DNA of 64,000 nucleotides from Pohlia nutans (GCA_022496805.1 CM040087.1:32202253-32266252), one strand, 5' to 3'. Counted from the first letter of the stretch, positions 49,079 to 60,634 are shown. Numbers and translations are program-made. The notes: generated by a model from the letters alone, not told the origin.

Positions 49079-51973
49079 CTAATTATGGACTTTTAAAAGT
49101 CCAAAAATAATATTGAATGCATCCACCGAGGCCCCGACAAAATTAAAAAACAGATTTGTGAAGTGAAAGATGTCCACATGTAGAATTTTTTGCTTCAAAA
49201 AAGGTCAAAACAATGAATATTAGCCAATAGTTACTTAGTTAGATCACAAAATCACACACAAAATTGATTTTTGACCCTTTTTTTTTCCGTCAAAAGTGTT
49301 GGTTGGCCGCCAATAAAACTTTCAATTGTTTAGAATTGAACATTTTCTACAATTTTTTGCAAATTGTTTAGAATTCGTCGTTTTGTCAATAATTAGTTAA
49401 GTATCTGTTAACTATCTGTAACTTTGAATCAGAATGTTGAAAGGTTCATATATAATTTATCTTGAGAGGGCTGTCGTAGCACGTAATACCGGATATTCCC
49501 CTAGAACGCACTTTTTCGTATTAAGAACGCTCGTAGAGGTGATTTCCGGGTTATCGTTCCGCGGAGACTCTGTGAAATGGGAAGTTTCCGGAGATGGTCC
49601 CGGATTGGTGACTACTCTCTCTCTTTGTCACCAGCTGAATCCCTCTTTCCTACTAAACCGGGCCTTCTCCTACTGACTGACCCGGTTACGACTAGATCCG
49701 GTATCTCTCCGGGGAGGACTTCTTACTAATCTTCCTCTCCCCCGGTCCACCGTTATGACCTGATCCGGTTTCGTTTAACCTCTGTTTCCCCTCAGAGGGT
49801 TCTCCATTCACATTAGTGGTGCTGGATTGAAAGACACACCTCTCCCTACTGATTCAAGTGATGGGAAATTCACTACCTTCCGGTTATACTCACAAAAACT
49901 CCTAATCCCGGGTACTTACCGTACTACCCTTTCAACTGCTAGTTTTATCCAACCGGCAGCCGTGTCACGCAAGCGCAATCCGGTTTCCCCTTTCTCCCAA
50001 TTACTACAACGACTTACTAACCGGAATAGACATTATCCGGGGAATCCGAAACTAGTTGTGAGAGCACGATACTGCTCTCTTGTTTTGTTATTGTTTATTT
50101 GTTACTTTTATAAATATAATGTTAACAAGCAATGTCATCTTGAGGTAATTTGACGAAATTTAAGTTAATTAAGTTGTGAATACAATATGCATGTTAGAGG
50201 ATAGTTGTTGCAAGGCCTTGGGTAGGTCGTTTGGCACTAATTTAAGCTTTAGGTTAGATTTAGTGTGGAAGGACTAGGGAAGGTTTAGCCCCCTAGTGGA
50301 TCCAATGAAGGATGGAGAAGGACTAGAGGAGGGAAGATCCCCCCTAGTGAATCCTAAAATTAGGAATATGGTTAGTTGCTTAATTTAGAGTTGAGTGTTT
50401 TACCGTGGGCCTTGCGCAATTAGCTTTTAATGTTTATGTTTGTGTTTATGACGTGATTGTCTTGGTTTCGTTCATTTAACTTCGTGGTGGTATTTGTGAG
50501 TTACATTCATTCGTGGAAGTGCTTTAAGATGGAGTGCCGTGGAGGTTGGAGCTTCATTCATCCGTCATTCCGTCAACGCCTTAGGTTAGGGCTTTTAAAC
50601 CTTAGGGTTAGGGTGAGCCACCTCTTTGGCGGCTCATTCTTTTGTACTTAAGAGCTTGTTTTCAAGCTTCAAAAACAATCCTTCTCATTGTTTATCAATT
50701 CATCTTGTTTCTCATTCTTTTCTCTTTGTGATGGCTAATTGATAGGAGAAAAAAGGCCTTAGGCCTCCTTCTCACTCCTCTTGATCTCTTCCTCCATTGT
50801 GTTAGTAGTTGCTTTGAACTCAAGTAGAGTTTGATGTCTTTTGTTAATCTCCATTGAAGGTCTCTCGGTTTATTCCCCATCAGTCCCTCGTTTCTTGTCC
50901 AAGTTCTTTGAGATTTCTAGGGTAGGTAGCTTGTGAGTAGAACTTTCCATCGGTATATGACACGTCCAATTCCAAGTTATAGGGAGTGAGATATTGCCTC
51001 CCAAAGTTGGGGGTGTCAAAGGAGTTTCCCAACCGGCGGTTAGAAGAAATAGCCTCAGTTTTTTAGCAATCAGTCCTAGGGTTTTGATCCTATGCATTTG
51101 AGATTTTTAGGGTGAATGCACAATCAACTTAGCTTTCTAAAAAACTAAGGCACGCCCCGATCCGAGCTAGGATGGAGAAATGACGACCTAAAAACTGAAA
51201 GGCACTTCTATGTGGTCCGGGGGGGTCTTTCCTTCTCATTTTCTTCTTGTTCCCCATCTTCTTCTTGTCTTCTTTTCTCCCTTGTTCTACTCTTCATGTA
51301 ATTTTGTTTTAATAACCCCTTGTGATCGAATTCCACCTCCATGGTGGTTTTTGAGCTCACACTAGTATTCAGGAATCCTAGCGCCCTGTTTTACTCCCGT
51401 GATCTCGTATTTCCCCTCGCTTGGACCTTCCGAGTGCTGGCACCTCAACCGGACTACCCGTCCAGGAGTTCTGAGCAACCTGGAGTACCCCCTCCTACCT
51501 GCCGAGCCACTAACTCCGATTACCTAGCGTACGGGACTTAGAAACCACTCTTTCAAACAGTCCTCAAATCACCCAAAAACCATATTCAGACTTCACACCC
51601 GAATCACTCGAGAACCCGGACTACCTACCCGGTTACCGAGGGACTCTTGACTGCTGTACCCTTCCACAAACAACCCCACATCACATACACAAATTTCGGA
51701 TAATGCTCTACAGCAGTTTGCTTTCAAAGAAACAGTAATAAAAGAAGACCCCAAGAATGCCAAGCATTCCTGGGCAAGTAGTGGCCCTCAACCACCGGAC
51801 CGGATTTCCCGCCCAGATCCTACAAACCCGTGATCCGGAAATCAAGGGAAATCACATTCAAAAGATCCCAATCCAACCCTCCTGGAAAAAGTGCCTAACC
51901 TACCACGAAAAGGTCCTATTCACACGCGGGCTAGTCTACCTAGCCTAAAGCCTACTCCCTAGCCTGATCCGGT

Positions 51974-52560
51974 TCACACTGCAATCCGGATCCTACTGAT
52001 CTTCCTGCCCCTCCGGGCCACTGACCCTGTCGCCCTAAGAGCCCCCGTCCTCTTCCTGGTTGGATTTCGGAGAAGCATCCTCCTTCTTCTTGGACCGGCG
52101 CTCCCGGACTTCCCCCTGGTCACTTTCCCCTCGGACTCCGGTTGACTCCCATCCGGCTCGTCCTCCTGGGTCTCGTGTTCCTCCGGTTTGCCCGCATCCA
52201 CTTCGCACTCCTCTGGCTCACCGGCATCCGTCATGTCTTCCTGGCCACCTACATCAGGTTGGCCGTCTACCTCCTGGTCTTCCCGGGTCCTAACTTCCTA
52301 CCCGGGGTGGTTCCGATTTTCGCCAAATCAGCAGCCTGGTCTGCCAAATTAGCCAGACTGGCCTCCGATTGGTCCCCTCCGATACTGGCATCCGGATTTC
52401 TCCGCGGCATACTCACCACTGGACTCGCAGCTGGTCTTGAAGTCTGTTCCGGAGTGGATTGACCTCCAGCCATCATCCTATCCATCTCCCCCATTCTAGG
52501 TGCATCTTGCGATACATGGAATGCGGCCAACAATTCACTACTGGCTAAGGGTGCATTCAT
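51974..52560 (-). pseudogene. downstream fragmentary frames of the GC-rich island
   Basis: A 97-codon frame (52267-52560) starts with an ATG that overlaps the stop of the larger frame in an ATGA arrangement. A second acidic frame (51974-52234) follows in another phase. Codon and amino-acid character (Glu, Pro, Gly and Arg rich) resemble the large frame, so these may be its frameshifted continuation. No domain is recognised. Confidence 0.35.
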
Positions 52561-54350
52561 ACCTCTCGATTTGCTACCCTCTCATCCGGTTCGGACCCGG
52601 ATGAGAATCTTGCTTGATGCTTCGCCAGTAGTTTCCGGAATTCCACCAATCCTGCCTCGACCCTTGCGGCGTACTTCTTTGCCACATTCGTCACTCGGGC
52701 GGCACCGTCCAATCCGGCTTCGACCATCCTCTCCCGGTACAACCGGACCTCCGTTTGGGCCTCCCCATCCGGTTTGAACAGCGACGCGAGGAACCGGTAA
52801 GTGGGCGACTTCTGCTCCTTCAGAGCCCGGATCTCATCCTGTTGCCTTATCAGTGCCAAGCTCCTTTCCAAAGCTTCCCTCCGGAGCTTGTCTACTTCCT
52901 TCCTCATTCTCCGGACGATCTCCGGGTACCTCTCCACCTGTGTACTCTGGATGACACGCCCAACTTCCTTCATCGAAGTACAGATGGGGCGGTACTTACC
53001 TTCCATTGTCTCTAATGCTTCCCTGACTGGTTTGAGGAAGTCCTCCTCCGATTCTCGTAGGGGGATGTCCTCCAGTTCCGGTCCTGCATTCCGGGGAGCT
53101 TGCTCATAAGTCCGGATCTCCTCCGGATACTCCTCTTCGTCCCGCACCGGTTTCAATTCTCGCGCCCTCTTGGTTTTCACCCTGACGTTATTCTGACGTC
53201 CGCTCGACTCCGGTGCCCGTCCCCTCTTTCTCTGGCTATCCACCGGTGTCGTCTTCCTGTGTCTCTTCTTCGGAGGAACCCTAACCCCGGTCACAATCGT
53301 GTCCTGGTCCTGGTCCTCTTCCTCTTCCTCCTCGTCTTCTTCCGGAATCCTCAGGTGCCTCTTCACCTGCCCTCGGGGTGGTGTCTCCTGGTCCGGTTCC
53401 TCCTCGGGTTCCAATTCGTCTGGAGTCTCCTGGAGTTTCTTGAGTTGGCCTCGGGTGCGCGCCCTGAAGTGGCCCGCCCTCACCGGTGTCTTCTGACCCG
53501 GTTCCTCCCCTTCTGCTGGGGTCTCCGAGAGCTCCGGTTGGCCTTCCTCTATATCCGGATTGACCGCTGCTTCGTCCGCTCTTCTTTCTTCCTGCTCTTC
53601 ATGTTCTTCCTCGTCCGGGCTGTCTTCGTCTTCGCTCTCATCCGGATTCCCTTCCCGGGCCCTTGGCAGCTCCCGGTTCATGATCCTCCGGCAGTTCTCC
53701 CATTGCTCTCTCTCCTTGGTCTTGAGACACTCGTGCTTGTCATACAAATGAAACAGAAAAGGGGTTAGAGGACATCCCTTCCTGTTTCCGAGTTTGCGCG
53801 CTTCCCGGACCACCAACTCGTCCACAATGAGTCCCCATCCGGTCTTCCGGGTGTTGAAGTAGGCCTCGTAAATGGTCTTCGTCAGCTTGATCATGCAGGT
53901 GGTGGGTTTGTCCGGGCTCAAAATAGGCACTAGAAATCGCAGCAGGCGCCTCTCCCGGTCGTCTATGCAGTCCTGCACTCGGAATCCGTGTTTCTCTGAG
54001 ACCGGTTGAGAAAACCTTTCCTTCACCCATCTGTAATCTTGCTTGGTCTTGTCGTATCCAAACGGGCTGTCGGGGAAGTTGTATGTCACGCGCCAGTGTT
54101 CCGAGGTCCACTCCTTCCACTGTCCCCGGATTTCGCTGTCCCGGAATTCCGCCGGTACAGGTTTTCCACCTAACTCCTACAACATAGTATCACTGTGGAG
54201 ATCCCATGGTAGGTACAGAAATTCTTCACAACCCATTTTGCGCAAATCCTTCCGCAGCTGTTCCCTATGGCCCGCATCGGCCGGAGCAACCGGGCACACC
54301 AACTTATCCGGAACCGACAGTCCGAGCCTCCAATCGTCCTTCCGTCCCAT
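52557..54350 (-). pseudogene. large acidic coiled-coil protein frame interrupted by TAG
   Basis: From ATG at 54350 the frame runs 57 codons to a TAG at 54177-54179 and then continues open, in the same frame, for 539 more codons to TGA at 52557. The part just after the TAG is clearly coding-like and has no ATG nearby (the 510-codon part opens with GTG). So the TAG is either a disabling mutation or a read-through stop. Order: a globular N-terminal part of about 215 residues including TPFLFHLYDKHE, a long Glu/Asp/Pro-rich stretch, Lys/Arg clusters such as PPKKRHRK that could be nuclear localisation signals, then a probable coiled coil. I do not recognise the family. The setting suggests a mobile-element structural protein. 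Confidence 0.55.
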
Positions 54351-54790
54351 CGCTGCTGGCTCCAAAACTTCCTTCCCTCGATTGCGCGCGCTCCGCCTAA
54401 GCTCCCGGAATACTTGCTCGCCACCCGGTCACTCTCCCTGCTCTCTCACAGTATCCGGAAACACAAAAATCTGGTGCAAAGGTGGACTGGAAACACTATG
54501 CGAAAATGAACAGTGAACCGCCCTAATTAAAGCCGCCCATTTCAAGGCGTGAAACGTGGCCGGGTCCATTCCTGACCCGTCCATCCCCTACCCGGTTTCT
54601 AATCCGGGTCCCGTGACCAATCCGGATACCTATTGTCAAAACCGGAACCTAGCAATAACTCTACAGCGCGCGCGAGTGCCTCCTCTACATAAATAACTAA
54701 ATGTGCCATTATGGTCACTCCCACACTCATTTATGGAGATTCGGACTACTCCTAGCTACTCTAAAACCCTAACTCTCTACTTCTAGGTCG

Positions 54791-55537
54791 AACGAGGTTT
54801 GACAAGGGCCCACTTGGTAAAATGTTGATTTTTCATTAAAAATTAAACAAAATCAATTATACACCCGATTATACAAGAGAAAATGCATAAGATTCATATT
54901 CAAAATTTGGAGTCAATTAGTAAAAATAACCGAGAATTATGGGTCTTTATGCCTTATCTTATAATCATGTGATGATAATTTTGGAAAGCCTTGTAAATTC
55001 CACTCCTTGAACAGTTACAGTATGCTAATGCTGGCTGGGTTCAACAAAGTTGTAGGATACATTCGTGATAATAGAAGCCAACGGTGTCCAAATTTATGAA
55101 CTCTTGATGAGTGCTTAGGATATGATATCTTTAATAAATGTAGATATTAGAAATTAATTAAGAAATTTTGCAAAATATTAAGAACATTTTAGTTCTTATT
55201 AAGAACTAGTTACAACCATATTTTAGTCCTTTTGGAGTACGAATAATTACTCAAACATCGTCAAAATTTGATATATGTTAAAATGACATATAATATATGT
55301 AGGAAATAATTTACATTGCATTATTAATCTAAATGATATAGTTATTGCTTAATAGTTCATATAAATAAACACTGGTTACACTTACCTTTTGCCATGAATG
55401 CACCCCGTACGTCCCACTCATATATGTACTCTATTGTACGCATACTTATATACTCCATGTATTGTACATGCATATCAATGGAAACTGGTAGTCTTAACTT
55501 CTTTGATTATATGAATTAGTGTAGTCTAAGGAAAACA
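54791..55537. other. gene-free stretch
   Basis: AT-rich DNA without a supported gene or repeat boundary. Confidence 0.5.
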
Positions 55538-55660
55538 TAGATAGATAAATAGATAGAAACTCCGGTCCCTTTTTAGCAAGGGGCCGGCGTGAATAAAGTG
55601 TCTGTTCGTAGTGTCAATGACCCGGTGCCCACCGGACAAGGGGACATTGGGACAATACTG
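55538..55660 (-). repeat. dispersed repeat with TCTA-like tail (copy 2)
   Basis: It matches 10788-10905: GATAGATAGAAACTCCGG at the start, then GGGCCGGCGTGAATAAAGTG. Read on the minus strand it ends in repeated TCTA-like units. Class unknown; possibly the 3' end of a non-LTR retrotransposon. Confidence 0.5.
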
Positions 55661-55813
55661 TCAGGAAAGCATACAACTAATCAATCTCAACATCCATTTC
55701 GGAATGTACAAAAGCTTTCGCTTATGAGAGGCTCACGGTTGTACACATTCTTTGCAATGAAATTTCATTTGAAAAAAGAGAAAAATAAAAATAAATAAAA
55801 ATGTTTGGCTTAC

Positions 55814-56232
55814 ACAGTACACTAAATAGTGTACTTAGTGTGAGGTGATGAATAATGTGCTTACCCCTACTACTTGTCTAACACTAATTGTCAATTTGTG
55901 GGTAATTAGTGTTGGCGGCTGCATGCGTCGCCACGTCTCTTCGCAGCCACCATCTACTTTACTTTCTATGATTTCAGTTATCATCCAATTTGATTCATTC
56001 CATTTCTAAAATTTCAGTTTTTCCATCTAAACTTTCATCCCAAGTTTCATTCCTTACTCACACAAATATCCATATCTCAAAAGATCACAATGTCAAAACG
56101 TTACTATTCTTCATAAATAGTGTGAGAATTCACATTTAGTGTTTTTACAAAAGTAGGTTTTTTTGATATTTAGAGTGATGTTCGCAATTACAGTGCCTCA
56201 CACTAAATACACTATTTAGTGTAATGTACTGT
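55814..56232. mobile_element. MITE with about 35-bp inverted repeats
   Basis: The left end ACAGTACACTAAATAGTGTA and its inverted partner at the right (ending GTAATGTACTGT) match over about 35 bp with a 3-bp gap and one or two changes. The inner part TTAGTGTGAGG is shared by both. The repeat itself contains the palindrome ACTAAATAGT. No target duplication is certain; about 419 bp, non-coding. Confidence 0.65.
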
Positions 56233-56365
56233 ATTCATTTTGGTCCATTTTCTTGATCTCATATAAGTCAGCAATCATTGCCAAACCTCAGTGATTTTAA
56301 TATTCATTACATTATGATTATAATTAATGTTGAGCCTTAGAGAAATAAACCTTTCCCCACCTGTA

Positions 56366-56913
56366 TTAACCCCTAAGTGACGGATCAACCATTTTATGGT
56401 CTCTATCCTTTTTCTATGGGATGCCCAAAATAGAAAAAACATTTTTATAGAAAATAAAAAATATTTTTAAATAGGTAATCAAGTCTACTTTCCAACCCAA
56501 TTTGAATCATGTCAATCTGAGTTAAACTCCACCCGGGAGAAATTTTCAAAGAAAAACACTTCTACATTGTTTAGTGTTAGAAAACTTACTATTTGGGGAA
56601 AGTAACGATGTTCTCTCCGTTGAAAATTTGCAATTTTTGATTTTAGAATAGAATGTCTAGTTTTAACAAATCATACAAAATTTCAAATTCTAAAAATAAA
56701 ATTTGTGATTCTTATAAATATTTGAAGTTAAATGCTTCTAAATTCATTATGAGATGATAAAAAGCTATTTTTTGATATTCGACCATATGGAAAATTACTA
56801 AACATCAAGCTCCTCATTTTCTCTTTTGGACCAAACTTCATCAAAGTTGAAGAAGTAATTTTTTATAACACATTTATGTTTTGCCCTTACCCCCTCCATC
56901 ATTCAGGGGTTAA
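56366..56913 (-). mobile_element. TTAA element, family B (reverse)
   Basis: The ends are TTAACCCCTAAGTGACGG and CATTCAGGGGTTAA; 548 bp, collinear with 7068-7623 and inverted relative to 18057. A partial palindrome with an ACCAT/ATGGT stem is near the left end. Confidence 0.88.
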
Positions 56914-56924
56914 CTCTTGACCTT

Positions 56925-57500
56925 TTAACCCCTAAACGTCCCAGGGTGTCCCTAGAATTGACAGTTTGAGAAAAATTGTTATAAAGTGCTATTTAGAAGA
57001 ATATTTTGGAATTGTTATACAAATGAAAGTTCTAGATATTGAATTTTAGGTTCCATCCGTATGGTTAAATTCATCAATGCTATCACTAATATTTTATTAT
57101 AAAATTTCAAAGTTATAATTAAAAATTCCTTCTAAATTTGATTACAAACAAAATATTGATATTTTTTGAGTGAAATTTGTTGGGAAATGAGATACTCTTG
57201 AAATGGTGATTTTTTGAAAATTTTGTGTTACTTCAATTTATGACCTTATTTTAGCAAGCCCACTTTTGAATTAAGGTCAATGCAATTTTGGCTTGGTCAA
57301 TTGCTTGACATACTTCCACATTTGTAGTCTAAAAAAATATGTACCCTAGTAACACCAAATCCAATCATTAGATAGACAACAACTTCATAAAGTATTTTCA
57401 AAAAATTGAATGAGTTTCATCCATGAAGTAATGTGAGTGTAGTGTGAGTTGGAATCTGTTCATCGTCTAGAAACCAGACGCTCGGATATTTAGGGGTTAA
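56925..57500 (+). mobile_element. TTAA element, family C (intact)
   Basis: The ends are TTAACCCCTAAACGTCCC and GATATTTAGGGGTTAA; 576 bp. The palindrome CGTCT-(7 nt)-AGACG is at 57464-57480. It is the uninterrupted reference for the split copy at 19184-21281. The right TTAA (57497-57500) is shared with the next element. Confidence 0.9.
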
Positions 57501-58046
57501 CATCCCGATTCAACATTGTTTTCAAAGAAGCATTATAAAATGTTTGATGAAAACCAAAAATAGGGTTGATGGTCAAAGCAAAGTTGTAAATGTTAATGTG
57601 AAGGTCACATTTGTATGGTTGGATTTATTCTATTTTTATTTAACATTTTTAAATTAATTTTGCAAGATTTTCTCTTGAAATTCAATATAAATTCCCAAAG
57701 TAGCACAAAAAATTTAAGAATATGTTAGTGAAATTGGAATAACATGCACTACGAGATGGTATGGTTTCCATTATTTGATTCTACTTATATTGGAAAATCA
57801 TATTTAAGGTCCCATTCTTTGAATTAAAAATGAAACTTGACATAAACCAACTCTATTGTTTAAAAAAAATCATAATAACCTATTTTGAAGATCCAAACAA
57901 TACAAAGGGCGGGACAAAGGGTAGTCAACTTGCTCAAGAACCAAGATAAATTTTGCTGGATGAAAACTATTCAATTTGTATGAGAATCTAGCAATTTCAA
58001 TTTGTGTGTCGTCCACATAGTGAACACTGGTGCGTTAAAGGGTTAA
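57497..58046 (-). mobile_element. TTAA element, family I (reverse)
   Basis: It shares its left TTAA with family C and its right TTAA (58043-58046) with family B. The body matches 48583-49078 inverted. The ends TTAACATCCCG and GTTAAAGGGTTAA are diverged. Confidence 0.75.
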
Positions 58047-58603
58047 CCCCTAAAATCTTGAGGAATATTGAACAAAGCATAGATGTGTTATAATATGTGT
58101 CTTCCAATTGTTCGATGAAGTTTAGTTCAATAGAAAAAATGTAGGGCATCATCTCTAAAATTATCTGTATAGTCAAACTTTAAAAAAAAATTAGGTAAAT
58201 TTTTAATGAATTTAAAAGAATTAAGCATTGAAAATTTGTATAATTTTTAGTTTTCACTTTTAGAGTTTAAAATATATCTTGATTGGTTAAACTTGGTTTA
58301 TCTATTGTAAACTTCAAAATAGCAAAAGAAATCATGGAGGGAACATCATTAATTTCTCCAAATAGAATATTTTATTACACTAGGTCAATGGTTGAGGTGA
58401 TCCACTTTGAAAGATTCTCCTAGGTGGAGTTTTATTCAAATTGACAAAATTCAGATTGCAAATGTTCAAAAGTAGACTTGATTAGTTGATTTAGTATTTA
58501 ATTTATTTTATTTTATTTTTCAAGAACATGTTTTTTTGTTCTGGGCTGGCTGTTAGATTCAGGCGACGATCATGAAATGGTCGTTTGAGCGTTCAGGGGT
58601 TAA
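58043..58603 (+). mobile_element. TTAA element, family B
   Basis: The ends are TTAACCCCTAAAATC and GTTCAGGGGTTAA; 561 bp. The palindrome ACGATCA-TGAAA-TGGTCGT at 58566-58584 pairs over 7 bp with one G-T mismatch. Confidence 0.88.
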
Positions 58604-59224
58604 GCGTGCAAAGAGCCTCATGGGGCTATGTTTAATTTATTTTTAGTCAAACATTAATTTCACCTAGTTCCTAATCTCAAATGAAATTGGTCCCCAAATA
58701 AGAAAGTGTGAGAACTATCTTCTACTTTCTAGTTCAATTTAAGGTTCTTCAAAACTGTTAAAATTTCGTTTTTTTTTTTTTTTTTTTTTTTTTTTCACTT
58801 TAAAAATCAAAGCCCTGAAATAGTAAAATTCTAATATACATTGAAAACAATTTTTTTCTATTAAATTTTTGGTATGGAAAATTGTTTTGAGAACTCATTG
58901 TTCAAAGCTGCGAGTAATGTTTATGCTCTACAATTTATAATTTTTTTTTATCAAAGTATTGGAAATTTGGAATGAAGTTCAGCAGAGAGAGGTTTGTGTA
59001 CACACTCAATGGCAATGCAAGTGTGACTACAAATACAAGACATAATCTTGCAAATTAACGATCAGATCGACATGATCCTTTAATAGAATGCGTGAAATAA
59101 AAGTATGCTAAATTTAGTAAGGTTGGATTCTTTTTCTTACATTTGTACAAAAATGCCACCTATCTAGAAGCTCCTCCTGAAAAATGATTTTCGTGAAAAA
59201 CTGACTTGGGTACTAAAGGGTTAA
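58600..59224. mobile_element. possible degenerate TTAA element
   Basis: It would start at the TTAA shared with the preceding family B copy (TTAAGCGTGCAAAG) and end TACTAAAGGGTTAA at 59224. A palindrome-like AGCC-TCATGG-GGCT sits about 18 bp from the left end, as in family E. The ends are too diverged for a firm call. A poly-T run lies inside at 58769-58795. Confidence 0.35.
58769..58795. repeat. poly-T tract
   Basis: An uninterrupted run of about 27 T. Confidence 0.9.
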
Positions 59225-59586
59225 TTGAGTTCTTAGCTTTCTTTGCTGAGGTGTTGTGTCATTTGTTGTTTGTTTGTTTTTCTGGAAATAAACTCCTTTC
59301 CAAATATCATTCTTCAATCCACCATACCATACCAGCTCCTTTTTAATTTCAAAATAAACAAGCGGCTCATTGCAAAATCTTTGCCTTTGTATTTACCCTA
59401 AATTTACTTTTACACCTTGTTTGTACTGTTCAGCCATGTAACTTTTTAAAAACAAAACGTTTCCGTAGTCTCTCCCCTGGTGGGCAGAGACAATAAATTT
59501 CACTGTTCTATTATCAACTTGTATGTCATGAGAGGAGATAAAGAAAGCTTAAATTCAAAGACCTACAATTATGGCCCCGTTCATAA
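59225..59586. other. gene-free stretch
   Basis: AT-rich DNA without a supported gene. Confidence 0.5.
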
Positions 59587-59855
59587 ATCCCCCGGTGGTC
59601 TTGAATGAATGGGGACAAAAGTGCCCCCTATTTTTGTCCTCGTCAGGGTCCACCTTAAAAAACAACCCCCTCCTCCCATCGTTTTTTATTCCCAAATAGG
59701 TGCCTTTGAAGTGAATTGGGGCTGTAGGCCCCAAATTGGCAAAACAAATTGCCAAAAAAAGCACCGAAGGTGCTGAAAATGGAAATTTCAGAAAAGGGGG
59801 GGGGACCATGAACAGTGGTCTCGCAGGGGTCTCGCATTCAAGACCACCGGGGGAT
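59587..59855. mobile_element. MITE with 21-bp inverted repeats
   Basis: The left end ATCCCCCGGTGGTCTTGAAT and its exact inverted complement at the right bracket 269 bp. Inside are smaller inverted words (GGGGCTGTAGGCCCC, GCACCGAAGGTGC). A diverged relative is around 22985-23120. The short minus-strand frames over it are not supported as genes. Confidence 0.75.
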
Positions 59856-60052
59856 ATAGAGACGGGGCAATTATGGTATTGAAGAAGTTGCAGAATATTC
59901 TGTATATATTACCAGTGTAGAAGGGACCATCCACCTAGATTTTGGGTTCAAGAACGAAGTGCCAAACTCTTGTGATAACAAAAGAAATCATTGTAAATAT
60001 AATACACAACACCATTAGAAGGATGCCAATCATTGTTTTAGGGTTTTACCCT

Positions 60053-60634
60053 TTAACTACCTAAGCGTCCTTTTTTGGACAATGTACATATTTCATCCAC
60101 GTTTTCTCATTTGTCATGAACTTATTGCACTGTGAATTTTTTGTTATGAATTTTATGGAAAGTTAGCTTCATGTATGTGAATCAATTAGAAAGGGGATGA
60201 TTTGTGAAATTTTTATGCTTCATTTCATATTGCATTGATTCAACAAAAAAATTCTTAAATCTTAGTTCAAATGTGTTCAAAAGCGCTCTGGAAAATTTAT
60301 AAAATTCATAAAATTAAGTAACCAAAAATCTTCCAAAATCAGTACATTTAGAGTATTACATTTCAACCCATCACAACAAATTTCATCCATAGATTGTCAA
60401 TATCTTATTTGTAATTAAATTATAAAAGAATTTTCAAATTTAAGTTTCAAATTTTATACAAAAATATTGGTGATTGCAAGCATAGATTCAACCATATGGA
60501 TAAAATCTAAAAATCATAATGTACAACTTTTATTCATACATTAAGTTCTAAATGATCCCTCTTAATTGCATTTTATAATGCATCTTTGTCAAAGCTGCCC
60601 AATTTGGAAAGGACTGTAGGCATTTAGGGGTTAA
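60053..60634 (-). mobile_element. TTAA element, family A (reverse)
   Basis: The ends are TTAACTACCTAAGCGTCC and GGCATTTAGGGGTTAA; 582 bp. The palindrome GTCC-TTTTTT-GGAC is at 60067-60080. The interior gives the uninterrupted order used to read the nested copy at 19686. Confidence 0.88.

Larger units (their letters stand above)
49490..54790 (-). mobile_element. GC-rich island, probably a decayed large mobile element
   Basis: The stretch is far richer in GC than its surroundings and is packed with CCGG/TCCGG words at 49490-50065 and 51350-54670. The part between (50066-51349) has a different, more AT-rich character and may be a later insertion. The only long coding frame is on the minus strand (52557-54350). 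I find no reverse transcriptase, integrase, protease, transposase or convincing LTR pair, so the class is unknown. A non-autonomous LTR element or a captured gene are both possible. Confidence 0.45.

Noticed and set aside
53100..53768. 222-codon plus-strand frame, Leu/Phe/Arg rich, looking like a membrane protein
   Set aside because: It is the complement of the acidic minus-strand frame; GAA/GAG runs read backwards give Leu, Phe and Ser.
49490..54790. GC-rich island as an endogenous giant-virus insertion
   Set aside because: No recognisable viral gene such as a capsid, packaging ATPase or DNA polymerase is present; a single unknown frame is not enough.
4729..58584. Subterminal palindromes as Helitron 3' hairpins
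   Set aside because: The elements have inverted ends and duplicate TTAA; Helitrons have neither, and CTRR ends are absent.
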